From the NCBI RefSeq assembly GCF_964355755.1, contig NC_092671.1, positions 193,001-257,000 on the forward strand: a stretch of DNA of 64,000 nt, written 5' to 3'. The notes beneath the pieces are model-generated. The model was not told the DNA's origin. It saw only the letters and a list, made by a program, of their open reading frames with translations, and ran no database searches. Shown here piece by piece: positions 1-10,099 of this stretch (positions are counted from its first letter, which is position 1; the number at the start of each line of letters is the position of its first letter). Made by a program: the position numbers and the translations under genes. The DNA is from Antedon mediterranea. Lineage: Eukaryota > Echinodermata > Crinoidea > Comatulida > Antedonidae.

Positions 1-670
1 ACCGCTTCTCATATTCGAACACCTCTCGTAAGCGACCACTTCTTTTAACGACCACACCTCTCGTAAATTACCACCTCTTTTAAGCACCATGACCTCGTTC
101 TTAATATTAAACGACCGTTTCTCATAATCGACCATCTCTCCCATTACAACCACCTCTCGAAAGTGACCGCCTTTATTGAACGACCATGGTCGATTGTGAG
201 AAGTGGTTCCTTAACAGAGACGGTGGTCGTTCAATCTAGGTGGTCATTTTCGGAAGGGGGTTGTGACGAAAGATGGTCGATTATGAGAAGCGGTCCTTTA
301 ATAGAGGTGGTGATCCCTTAAAAGCGTCGTCACTGACGAGAGGTGTGGTCGTTAAGATAGGTGGTACTTATAGAGTCGTCACCTACCACTTACGAGAGGT
401 CATTGTGACGGGAGAGAGTCAATTATGAGAAACGGTCCTGTGTAATAGAGATGAAGAAGTCGTGGTCCCTTAAAAGAGGTGGTCACTTACGAGAGGTGTG
501 ATCGTTAAGAGAGGTAGTCCCTTACGAGAAGTTGTCGATTATGAGAAGCAGTCCCTTATGAGAGGAGGTGATCCCTTACGAGAGGTGGATGGTCGATTAT
601 GTAAAGCGGTCCCTTAACAGAGATGGTTGCTTACGATGTGTGGTCGTTTTTCTTACGAGAGGTGGAAAGA
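1..670. repeat. Degenerate minisatellite in two opposed orientations
   Basis: The stretch is made of diverged copies of a short motif of about 17-20 bp, of the form GGTCCCTTACGAGAGGTG. Up to about position 186 the motif runs as its reverse complement (CACCTCTCGTAAGCGACC-like); from about 187 to 670 it runs in the forward sense. The switch falls on a perfect 12-bp palindrome, CGACCATGGTCG, at 181-192. The left part is cut by the window start. No coding potential is seen. Confidence 0.7.
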
Positions 671-732
671 CTGATAGCTAATAGCGATAGATCGATGCAT
701 TTGCACATGATTTAGACATTTTTTGTAAAATA

Positions 733-960
733 TATAACATTTTCTACATTAGCTGGCGATAGTAACTACATAAGCTGGGAGGCAATTGTCGTTACTACAT
801 AAGCTGTTGACTGTTTCTACGTTAGCTGGTGTTGATTTTATTTACTACATAAGCTTTTGGTGTTTCTACATAAGCTGGAGGTTTTACTACATTAGCGGTG
901 GATTGTTCTACATTAACGGTTGTTTCGACATTAGCTGGCGTTTTCTACATTAGCGGTTGT
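733..960 (+). repeat. Spaced short-motif array (CTACATTAGCTGG)
   Basis: About ten variants of CTACATTAGCTGG or CTACATAAGCTGG occur at roughly 20-30 bp spacing, with unrelated AT-rich sequence between them. The motif is conserved better than the spacers. It could be an old minisatellite or a cluster of binding sites; nothing in the sequence decides between them. Confidence 0.55.
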
Positions 961-2012
961 AACACGCTGACTTAATTCTAAAAGAGACCCAATAACGTTG
1001 ATATAGAGATGCCTATATAATTATACTTTCGGGACTTTGGGTGTTTTAAGTTGCGTGAACCCACCGGAATAATGTCCATCTCGTTTAAACAAACGGAATA
1101 TTCTCCGTATGTCAGGTAATTTGTGATATTTGACAGTAAACGATGCCAGCTTTAACGATCGTTTCAAAACTGTGTATACATACTGAATTATCTTATCGGT
1201 TCTCAAGTAAAAAAAAATATTTTGGAATTCCCGGCAAAACGTCGGCAGAAAACAGTTAATTAGGCCTAATGACGATTAGGCCTATACTTCATTTGTGTGG
1301 TGTATACAAACGGAATGAGAAAAGATACTATAAACAGAATAAGTGGGTAACTAAAATTTCAATCATGTTAATGAATTTGGGACAAATGACGAACTAGGAA
1401 TTAGTTAAGCGTTTCAGACTAATACATTTTGTTAATTCATCTCTATACCATAATAACTATCGGTTCTACCATCATCAATTTAGACTTTTAATCGTAAAAT
1501 TATTTAAATTAAATTGAATCTGAATGGCGTTAAGTTGATCCAGGTGTCGACCTAGTGTGATCTAGCTATTTTCATGCAGTAAGATAGGCGCTGTGACGGA
1601 CTATTTGAATTTATAAGCATCTGCAGATTGATTGATTGAAAATGTTTTAGTCATAGGGTATCATCCATAAGGTATTCAAATCGAAAAGATGTAAACATAT
1701 TAATAGTTTATCGCATAAGCAAGCCTCAACGCATATTAAATACAAGGATAAAGATGTTTAAAAATAGTATGTTGATATTCTCTAAATTAGGTGTAGTACA
1801 TACATATACCCTAAATTAACTCCGTGCGTGTCGCTTTGCTGTAAATAACTTTCTTGTATAGATTTCAATTAAAGTTAAATGTAAAACAATTCATTTCGTG
1901 TATGATAATCAGACCTAATAGATGCTCAGTTGGTTAGACAGTGAAGGACTTTACTCCACTTGATGTCTGAAAATTACAATCAGTAGGTGCTCAGCTGGAT
2001 ACATGTTGCCTA
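961..2012. other. Intergenic or intronic, no gene seen
   Basis: AT-rich unique-looking DNA with no supported gene. At 1918-2012 there are two loose versions of a phrase (TAGATGCTCAGTTGG and TAGGTGCTCAGCTGG) that lead into the 47-bp array downstream and may be its diverged edge. Confidence 0.5.
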
Positions 2013-2529
2013 GAAATTAAGGGCATCGACTAAACTCCACGCTATGGTTGTACCTTCTAGAAAGTAAGGGCATCGACTTAACTCCACGCTATGGTAGTAC
2101 CTTCTAGAAAGTAAGGGAATCGACTTAACTCCACGCCATGGTTGTACCTTCTAGAAATTAAGGGAATCGACTTAACTCCACGCTATGGTTGTACCTTCTA
2201 GAAAGTAAGGGAATCGACTTAACTCCACGCTATGGTTGTACCTTCTAGAAATTAAGGGAATCGACTTAACTCCACGCCATGGTTGTACCTTCTAGAAAGT
2301 AAGGGAATCGACTTAACTCCACGCCATGGTAGTACCTTCTAGAAAGTAAGGGAATCGACTTAACTCCACGCCATGGTAGTACCTTCTAGAAAGTAAGGGC
2401 ATCGACTTAACTCCACGCCATGGTAGTACCTTCTAGAAAGTAAAGGCATCGACTTAACTCCACGTCATGGTTGTACCTTCTAGAAAGTAAGGGCATCGAC
2501 TTAACTCCACGCCATGGTAGTACCTTCTG
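2013..2529 (+). repeat. 47-bp minisatellite, 11 copies
   Basis: Eleven head-to-tail copies start at 2013, 2060, 2107 and so on to 2483, with a constant 47-bp period. Each copy contains ATCGACTTAACTCCACGC and GTACCTTCTAGAAA. Copies differ by a few substitutions (GGGCATCG or GGGAATCG, TTGTACC or TAGTACC), and no indels are seen. Confidence 0.92.
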
Positions 2530-2843
2530 TATAAAGATTTATTTTAAAAAGCGGAGGTTAATTTGAACCCATTGGCCCCTGTTTAACTGTACTGTAGATT
2601 TATGAATAAATCACATCACGATAGTCGTCGACAGTGTGTATGCATATATCATTCCTAATAGCGATTTATTACATTCATGATAATCGTTATGTATATTATC
2701 AGTTTGGCGATCGATATACGTTATAACGAAACATCTATAATTCAAATTTGTAATTTGATGTTCAGATGTGTGATGATAAACATAAATGATTATGAAGATA
2801 ATATGACAATAAACAATAATAATGTTGCGGGTGATCATCATTG
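2530..2843. other. Short unique spacer, no gene seen
   Basis: AT-rich spacer between two arrays. The reading frame open on the minus strand here has low-complexity composition and no recognisable domain, so it is not called. Confidence 0.5.
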
Positions 2844-4305
2844 TTGATGTTATGGAGGCCAACTCACAGTTATGATGAAATAAAAATTAACCAGCATGTC
2901 GTAAAATCTAATAATTAGCAATTAAATATTCTTATATACAAATGTAGCGGATCCCATAGGCATAGGCCTATCTATCTATACCTTTCATTAGACGCGTTTA
3001 CATATGTATCCCTTTCATTAGATTAAATTTATCGGGTCCCATAGGCGTATACCTTTCATTAGACCCGTTTACAAAATGTATCGGATCCCATAGGCATATC
3101 TATAGGCTACCTTTCATTAGACGCGTTTACATATGTATCCCTTTCATTAGATTAAATTTATCGGGTCCCATAGGTATATCTCTTTCATTAGACGCGTTTA
3201 CATATGTATCGGATCCCATAGGCATATCCCTTTCATTTGACGCGTTTACAAAATGTATCGGATCCCATAGGTATATCTATCTATCTATACCTTTCATTAG
3301 ACTCGTTTACATATGTATCCCTTTCAGTAGACTTGTTTACAAATTTATCGGGTCCTATAGGCGTATACCTTTCATTAGACGCGTTGACATATGTATCGGA
3401 TCCCATATGCATATCCCTTTCATTGATGTCATGGAGGCCAACTGACAGTTATAATGAAATAACAATTAACCAGCATGTCGTAAAATCTAATAATTAGCAA
3501 TTAAATATTCTTATATACAAATGTAGCGGATCCCATAGGCATAGGCCTATCTATCTATACCTTTCATTAGACGCGTTTACATATGTATCCCTTTAATTAG
3601 ATTAAATGTATCGGGTCCCATAGGCGTATACCTTTCATTAGACGCGTTTACATATGTATCGGATCCCATAGGCATATCTATACCTTTCATTAGACGCGTT
3701 TACATATGTATCCCTTTCATTAGACTTGTTTACAAATTTATCGGGTCCCATAGGCGTATACCTTTCATTAGACGCGTTTACATATGTATCGGATCCCATA
3801 GGCATATCTATACCTTTCATTAGACGCGTTTACATATGTATCCCTTTCATTAGACTTGTTTACAAATGTATCGGGTCCCATAGGCGTATACCTTTCATTA
3901 GACCCGTTTACATATGTATCGGATCCCATAGGCATATCTATACCTTTCATCAGACGCGTTTACATAACATGTGTCAGATCCCATAGGCATATATATACCT
4001 TTCATTAGACCCGTGTACATTTTTTTTTTTATATATGTAATATTTTGAAAACAATTTACACAATTTAGCCTTTGGCTACAATGTAAATTTTAGCTTTATT
4101 GAATAAAAAACCTCGAATAATATGTATCGGATCCCATAGGCATATCCCTTTCATTAGACGCGTTTACATTAGATGCGTTTACATATGTATCGGATCCCAT
4201 AGGCATATGTATACCTTTCATTAGACGCGTTTACATTAGATGCGTTTACATATGTATCGGATCCCATAGGCATATCTATACCTTTCATTAGACGCGTTTA
4301 CACTG
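2844..4305 (+). repeat. Satellite with 130-bp higher-order unit and 579-bp segmental duplication
   Basis: The array is built of monomers carrying ATCGGATCCCATAGGC or ATCGGGTCCCATAGGCG, CCTTTCATTAGACGCG and TTTACATATGTATC. From about 3654 three monomers form a 130-bp higher-order unit: GGATCCCATA recurs at 3661, 3791 and 3921. A larger duplication, including non-satellite flank (TGGAGGCCAACT, AACCAGCATGTCGTAAAA), begins near 2844 and again near 3423. The array is interrupted by AT-rich unique sequence around 4018-4120. Open frames in both strands are by-products of the repeat. Confidence 0.9.
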
Positions 4306-5281
4306 TCACTGGCGCCGTCATCCGTTCGTTAAAACAGAACAAGTGTGAATGCACGATGGATAATTTAATGTTGAAAGATTTCGATTTTGAATTCTTCATT
4401 TAGACTCTTCTCTGATCGTTCTTATAGTTGTCGAATAATGTTTTCTAATCTTCTACATATCGCTGAACAACTGTAGTAATATTCCAAGAAGCATAGTTTA
4501 TTGTAAATGCTATTTTTTTAATAATGCTCATGAGATAAAAACCTTAAATGCTCTCTGCCTTCACTCGCCACTGTTTAACGAATAGTTGTTCCCTAACCTC
4601 TACTCACGTTTTACAATCAATATAGTTTCTTTAAACATATTCACAATTACCATCGGTCATTTTCACCCGACCTTCCCACACAAAGCTATAACTATCACAA
4701 TACATTATTCCATTTTGATACAAAATAATGTTTACAACTTCGAACGGAAGTAGGCCTAAAGGAAGATTCAAGTCCTGGACTCCAAACCAACTGGGTTCGG
4801 AAATAGTAACGTAATAAAGCAGAAAACTAATCTATCTACGAATCTATAACTTCGCGCTAAAACATTGACATTTTTAACTACTATGTTGATAAAGGGAATA
4901 TTTAGAAACAACGTTAGTGTTAGTTTTGCCTGAAAATGCTTAGCACGACAGAACGAGCAGACGAAGTAGGGCGATTGTGAACACAGAGGGGATGATTGTA
5001 TAAGTTATGATTGATAGTTTTAACACTGTATTGTACACATGTATGAATTGTGTTTTATCGTGTCTATTTATGACCGCCTATGAATATCAATGCGCCATCA
5101 TTCCTCTCTTTCTCACATTACTATTGTTATATTCGAATAAAAATACGAATTATTGAATGATCAATGGCTCTTAAATTTCAAACATTTCTACAGGGGGCTC
5201 GTAAATTATTAAATATTATGTTCAATACTTTTAATCATCTTTCTAAATATTATTTCATTCTAGAAAATGTATATTATGTTG
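4306..5281. other. Unique AT-rich DNA, no gene seen
   Basis: No domain, RNA gene or repeat structure could be supported. It separates the satellite from the hammerhead-like repeat cluster. Confidence 0.5.
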
Positions 5282-5376
5282 CTCTGATAAAAGGTCTAAC
5301 CTTGCCCGAAACCTCTGCTATTTTTTCTGGCTGTTTTACTTTTGATTTAGTTTTTTGCTTATTTTATTTTAAATCC
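5282..5376 (+). mobile_element. Diverged single copy of the hammerhead-like repeat
   Basis: A plus-strand, decayed relative of the units that follow in the opposite orientation. It keeps TTGCCCGAAACCTCTGCTA, TTTTCTGGCTGTTTTAC and TTTTGATTTAG, but the conserved core is broken (CTGATAA instead of CTGATGA) and the stem II complement is lost. A small open frame across it and its neighbour is composed of the repeat and is not a gene. Confidence 0.6.
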
Positions 5377-5690
5377 AAAGGCAAATTACTGAAAAAATGG
5401 CAACGCTGTGGGTATCAGTGGCTGGATCTCAATGGAGATACAAAATAAAAGCGAAAAGCTAAATCAAAACGAGAAGTAAAACAGCCAGAAAAGTTAGCAG
5501 AGTTTTCGGGCAACACTAGCCCTTCATCAGTGCAAAGGCAATTTACTGAAAAATTACAATGCTGTGGGTATCAGTGGCTGGATCTCAATGGAGATACAAA
5601 ATAAAAGCGAAAAGCTAAATCAAAACGAGAAGTAAAACAGCCAGAAAAGTTAGCAGAGCTTTCGGGCAACACTAGCCCTTCATCAGTGTA
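5377..5690 (-). mobile_element. Two tandem 161-bp units with a hammerhead-ribozyme-like core
   Basis: Two head-to-tail units (about 5377-5538 and 5539-5690, read on the minus strand) are nearly identical except for small changes. Each contains CTGATGA (complement at 5524-5530 and 5680-5686), then a GGGC / GCCC hairpin, then GAAA, then a short stretch followed by TGCTAA, which can pair with TTTGCA upstream of the core. In the second unit the bases around GAAA read AGCT, a self-complementary stem III as in dimer-acting hammerheads. Penelope-like elements and animal retrozymes are known to carry such motifs in tandem short units. The odd point is an extra A between CTGATGA and stem II. No reverse transcriptase is nearby, which suits a small non-autonomous unit. 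Confidence 0.55.
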
Positions 5691-5732
5691 TATATATAGC
5701 AATTGTGTTGGGTAGCACTGTGTAAATTATAT

Positions 5733-6022
5733 ATAAATCATACTGTAAGTTATAGAAACAGTGCTCATATTCGGAACATGATCTCATAATTGCGTCGAGC
5801 ATAGCTCATTGGCGACAGTTCCGTATTTTTTAGTTGTATGAAAAAATGTCTCTGGCGGGATTCGAACCTGCAACCTCTCGCTTACAGGGCGAGTATCATA
5901 CCACTAGACCAAAGAGCCATATATGGTATTATGGAACTGTCGCCAATGAGCTATGCTCGACGCGATTATGAGATCATGTTCCGAATATGAGCACTGTTTC
6001 TATAACTTACAGTATGATTTAT
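5733..6022. mobile_element. Foldback element with 90-bp inverted arms
   Basis: Arms at 5733-5822 and 5933-6022 are inverted copies with one mismatch in 90 positions (GCGTCGAGC against its complement GCTCGACGC, with one changed base next to it). The outer end reads ATAAATCATACTG. The 110-bp loop contains a tRNA-like gene. Flanks are AT-rich, so a target duplication cannot be told from simple repeat. The near-identity of the arms suggests recent formation or ongoing conversion. Confidence 0.85.
5847..5918 (-). tRNA. tRNA-like gene, anticodon TGT (Thr) by position, probably degenerate
   Basis: A 72-nt cloverleaf fits. The anticodon stem is a perfect CTCGC / GCGAG around the loop CCTGTAA, the D arm has GTCTAGTGGTATGAT, and the B box is GGTTCGAATCC. 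A run of six T follows the 3' end, a good polymerase III terminator. By position the anticodon is TGT (Thr). Departures from a working tRNA are C instead of the universal T at position 33, mismatches at 2:71 and 7:66 in the acceptor stem, and 51:63 in the T stem. The D and anticodon arms also resemble tRNA-Pro. It lies in the loop of a foldback element, so it could be a transcribed passenger or a tRNA pseudogene. Confidence 0.75.
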
Positions 6023-6249
6023 TTATATATATATATTATGATGAAAATATTAATTGAATACATAACCTGATACTAATTAGACTAACTATCGTAGACTTTA
6101 AAATATAAGTACGAATTAACTTGCATTTTAGGTCTAAAACTATACCATACTCTAATGTAAAATACCAGTTAAATACTGTAGGTTTAAATATAAGGTAAAT
6201 GTCTATTTACTCGGAATCATTATTGAACACTGTGTGATATTTATACCTC

Positions 6250-6471
6250 CGTCATAGGGGGTTATATTTTTGTCTGAGATATTTGAATGTGTGTTTATCT
6301 GTTAGCAGGATAACGTCAAAACTAAATGACGGATCTTTACCAAATTTAATCAATATATATATATATATGGTCACAGACGACTCCATTAAATGTTGGAAGG
6401 GGGCAGGAGGAAATCTGAACCGGTGGCCGTATTTACCAATCACACTTACTGTGAGATATTTTCCTTATATA
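6250..6471 (+). repeat. Dispersed repeat, first copy
   Basis: Shares ordered phrases with 7085-7250: AACGTCAAAACTAAATGACG against AACGACAAAACTACACGACG, GGATCTTTACC against GGACCTTTAAC, then TATGGTCACAGACGACTCC against TGTGGTCACGGAAGACTCC. The two copies lie either side of a TTAA-flanked insertion. No coding function is recognised. Confidence 0.6.
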
Positions 6472-7027
6472 TTAAAGATGTATTGTCCCTTTGACAAATT
6501 CCAAAAAAATAAAAATAAAAAAATTTAAAAAAAAAGTCGGTCATTTTGAAGTATCATAATAGTTATTAACTTTCACCAAAAATTAGTCGAAAAAAAAAAT
6601 CATTTAACTGAAATACAGGCATTTTTTTGTTCACTAAAATAACTTTGACTTCCAGTCAAAGTTTTCAATCAAAACATATCTCATAATGCAACGCGCTTGT
6701 TTAGCTACTCTGTATGCATAATCATAAAACTTCCTCGCGACCTGTGTGAGAACACATTCTCAACCGTGACGAGTTGTAAACAATCCTAATTAGCATCATG
6801 CATAATGCATACTCGTGGTTTAAAATCTTTGTTTACTTTTGCTCGCGAAGATTTTCTTGACGAAATGTAATCAAATTAATTTAACTGTTAATTTACGTAA
6901 ACTTGTTGTTTTTGGCTCGAATTTTAAAATTAAAGTGAATAACTTTAATATTACTTTGATATGGCCATTTTAAATTTAGAATATTTTGACCTTCATTTTT
7001 TTGTTTCAAGGGACAATACATCTTTAA
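6472..7027. mobile_element. TTAA-flanked non-autonomous DNA transposon
   Basis: A 548-bp body (6476-7023) is bounded by perfect 16-bp terminal inverted repeats, AGATGTATTGTCCCTT, and flanked on both sides by TTAA (6472-6475 and 7024-7027). TTAA target duplication is the habit of piggyBac and Kolobok superfamilies. There is no transposase frame inside, so it depends on another copy. It sits within an older repeat and is therefore the younger insertion. Confidence 0.8.
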
Positions 7028-7250
7028 GTATTTCACTTAAATTGGGTATGGGTAAGTGTTTCTCTTAGCCTAGTGTCATGATAGGTGAATACGGCCACTA
7101 GATCCTAGTTCTGGGCCACAATTTTAGGCTGTAACGACAAAACTACACGACGGACCTTTAACACATGTTACTTACAGATAGATATGTGGTCACGGAAGAC
7201 TCCATTATTATTTTAATAATTTTAGGCCATTATACTATAATACGTGAAAC
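7028..7250 (+). repeat. Dispersed repeat, second copy and spacer
   Basis: From about 7085 this matches the 6250-6471 repeat in the same orientation. It diverges after GACTCCATTA. A 63-codon hydrophobic frame begins inside it and is not supported as a gene. Confidence 0.55.
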
Positions 7251-7594
7251 TGTAAGGTTGATATTTATCACGATTCTTTCTTTTTTTATATTTTTACTGA
7301 TCGCCCTCGTTTGTGCTGTACTCGTTTTAAATGCCAGCAACTGTTGTAATGCATAGATTCTACTTGTTTGATATTTCTGTAGTATATATATAACTATCAA
7401 TTACTCTATAAATTAAATAAACAATTCACACTATGGCCCAAAAAATAATTAAAATCATAGGCAATTGATGTTTTTATTTCCTGCTGTGTGCTAACACTAT
7501 TATACTTTTACTGGTCTCAGCTGCTGTACCTTACACAAGACAGTAGGCGGTGTCATGTCATTGCATACATTCAATTCTGTAAATTATTGGTTTA

Positions 7595-7745
7595 GCTTTG
7601 TTCCCACTAGGATACAACGCAAGGACGTAAACGCAACGCAAGCGTATTGACCAATCCAAGCGACAGTTCGAAAAAAAATCCATCGCTTTGGATTGTTCTT
7701 ATACGTTGCGTTCCTTTCGTGTTGAGTCTCTAGTGGGAATCAAGC
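7595..7745. mobile_element. MITE with CCCACTAG-type inverted ends, copy 1
   Basis: Ends read GCTTTGTTCCCACTAG on the left and the complement of GCTTGATTCCCACTAG on the right. Subterminal phrases AACGCAAGGACGTAAACGC and TATACGTTGCGTTCCTTTCG are also inverted. The element is 151 bp and has no ORF. A second copy lies at 27832-28008, and partial relatives at 7746-7840, 10881-10990 and 52134-52200. Confidence 0.8.
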
Positions 7746-7840
7746 ATTCCAACCTGGACGTAAAAGCAAGGACGTAATCGCGCATCCGAACAGCCGTTTG
7801 TGATTGGTCAAATCACTTGCGTTGCGCCTACAGCTCATTA
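7746..7840. mobile_element. Partial relative of the CCCACTAG MITE
   Basis: Contains GCAAGGACGTAATCGCG, GTGATTGGTCAAATCACTTG and CGTTGCG, the internal words of the neighbouring MITE, but lacks the CCCACTAG ends. It is probably a fragment abutting the complete copy. Confidence 0.5.
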
Positions 7841-10099
7841 CAACTGTGTCCAAGTGGTAACTAAACATTTAAATATTAGATTTCTTTAACTAAACAACAT
7901 AGCAATGCATAAATTGCTGTTCTATACTTTGTATCAATTAAACTGAGTCTCTTTTGAATAGTTTATATTGCAATCAACTTTGATGCCACTCATATAGTAT
8001 ACCCAGTGCTTGAACCTCAAATACAATCTTGGATATCAGTGAACTTACTCTAATATATTGAAGATGGCATGGTTTTAAAATGGAATAATGATATATTCTA
8101 AAACAGCATAAAGTAGAACAACATAAAAGCGATGCTTTTGTACAGTCTAAAACCGTTACGAGGTTCTTCTCGTATGGCAAGAAGAGAAACTATAAACAAC
8201 TTCCTCATACAAGCACGGATGGAAGAACTAATTCAAATTGAATTATTTTTATTTATTTTTTACACCAGAATGATGTGTCAACAATATTATTGTTAATGTT
8301 TAATTTATTAATAATCAGAAACTCGTGTTGGAAATAAAGAAAGAAATTCATGTCAATGAGCTCACGTGTCTCATTGACCTTACAATAACATTGTATTAAA
8401 CGCTTTTTGGTAAAACTTTTTCAATTTAATGAATTTATAAAAAGTTGTTTTTATTTTATCCATGACCTTTGTTTTTATCATACATGCCTTCTTCTTCTTG
8501 TTTGCTTAAACTAAAGTATTTTAATTGTATAAAATTAGGGCCTATGGTAAAAAATAATAATATTTTTTAAATTGTCAATACAAATTAATCAAGCGGTGGA
8601 ATTAAAGAAATACATTGATATTGATTACAGTATTATAGAACTCTGAGTTGTCAAGATGACTGTAATCATTTATGCTCTATTGACCTCGAATAGATTATAT
8701 TGCTTGGTAAAAGTTTGATGATGCAGATAGCATCTTACATTTTGAATAAAATCAATCTTTTGGTTCGTTTCGTTGAAGTTTATTTTACTAAGCACAATTA
8801 ATAGAAGAGTTTTGCATAATTGCCTTTAGTCATTAACAGCCTTGTGGGATTAGGTGCTCTTGTTTAATGTGCATCATATTAATCAATGACAATTTAACCA
8901 AAACCGTTTATTATGTTCATAAATGTGTTTTTTTTTTCTCGCTGTTTAGCGTACTACATCGTGAAGTAAATATTAGCAGGTTTTTATACCTTTGAGTTAT
9001 AAGTATATCCATTCACACAACATTATGTTATTTCATGAATGTCGACGTCGGTAGGCTTACATATAATACTTTCATACTTCCATGATGTACCTTACTATAA
9101 TCATAACGATGTATCGAGGCCTGTGTCTCAGCTAAACTCTTTTCAACCCAGTGTGTACATTCAACCCATTATATAATTGTGATATATATTTCCATCGAAA
9201 TCGTCTTGCAAAATATAGCACTTAAAAGTAAATTAGTTCTATGTGTTGTGTTGCAGTAGTGTGAAGCATGAAATGAGGCGGCACTATATTTATGAACTTT
9301 GATCATAGGCTATTTAATGGTTTGTTGGATTCTACAGTTATTAATTCTTTGATCGGTAAATGACGACCATGCACTAATGTACTCGCTTTGTTTACCACAA
9401 AAATTAAATACAAAAATCCATTATATGCATATTATAATTAGGCCTATAAGACATTATTATTATTATTATTACCGTATTATATACATATGATTTACCTAAT
9501 CGGTGGATGACAACCACATTTGAAAAAAAAATCCTTTTTAATGCGATCCAAAATATGTGGAGAAAAGTCCTATTGGTGTTTATCAATAGCGTTATACAAT
9601 ATTGGAGAAACGTTATTTCTGGTGGCTGGGAAAGATTGTTGTAGCCCTGGGCAGATTGTTTATTATACAAACGTTTTAGCTATCAGACGATACAATACAT
9701 GGTTTTTAAATTATCTATACAATGAGTTTATTTGTTGGGTTTCGACTCAGTAGCGTCTTTATTATAATCAAATTATTTTTTGTGTTATTCAAGCGACGAT
9801 TGTGCTTCATCAATTCAATTATTGACCGTATTTTTAAATAGTGGCTATACAATTTCATTTAAAAGGTTCCTAAGTGCCGAACGTTTATAATTAAACTGTG
9901 TAACAGATACATTGAAAACTTGACTTATTTATTATAGTTCTATGTATCTCCTGTTGTGTAGGCAACGGTTTGGTTTATATCAAAAGGATCGTTAATTATC
10001 GTTCCTCTTCTAGATAACGATTCTATTGTTATATTGGTTGTTATATCTAAAATGCATATTTCCTCGTTTATTTACAGCGAAATAGAGCGTGCATTCATG
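7841..10099. other. AT-rich DNA without a supported gene
   Basis: Unique-looking sequence. It holds only short simple repeats, for example ATT triplets near 9452-9472. Several 60-90 codon frames here have no recognisable domain and are taken as chance. Confidence 0.5.

Noticed and set aside
3237-3986. Open frames within the 130-bp satellite, on both strands
   Set aside because: Their peptides simply repeat the satellite words; they shift with each monomer variant and show no domain.
5164-5448. 94-codon plus-strand frame
   Set aside because: Its second half is the hammerhead-like repeat in two orientations; there is no domain in the first half.
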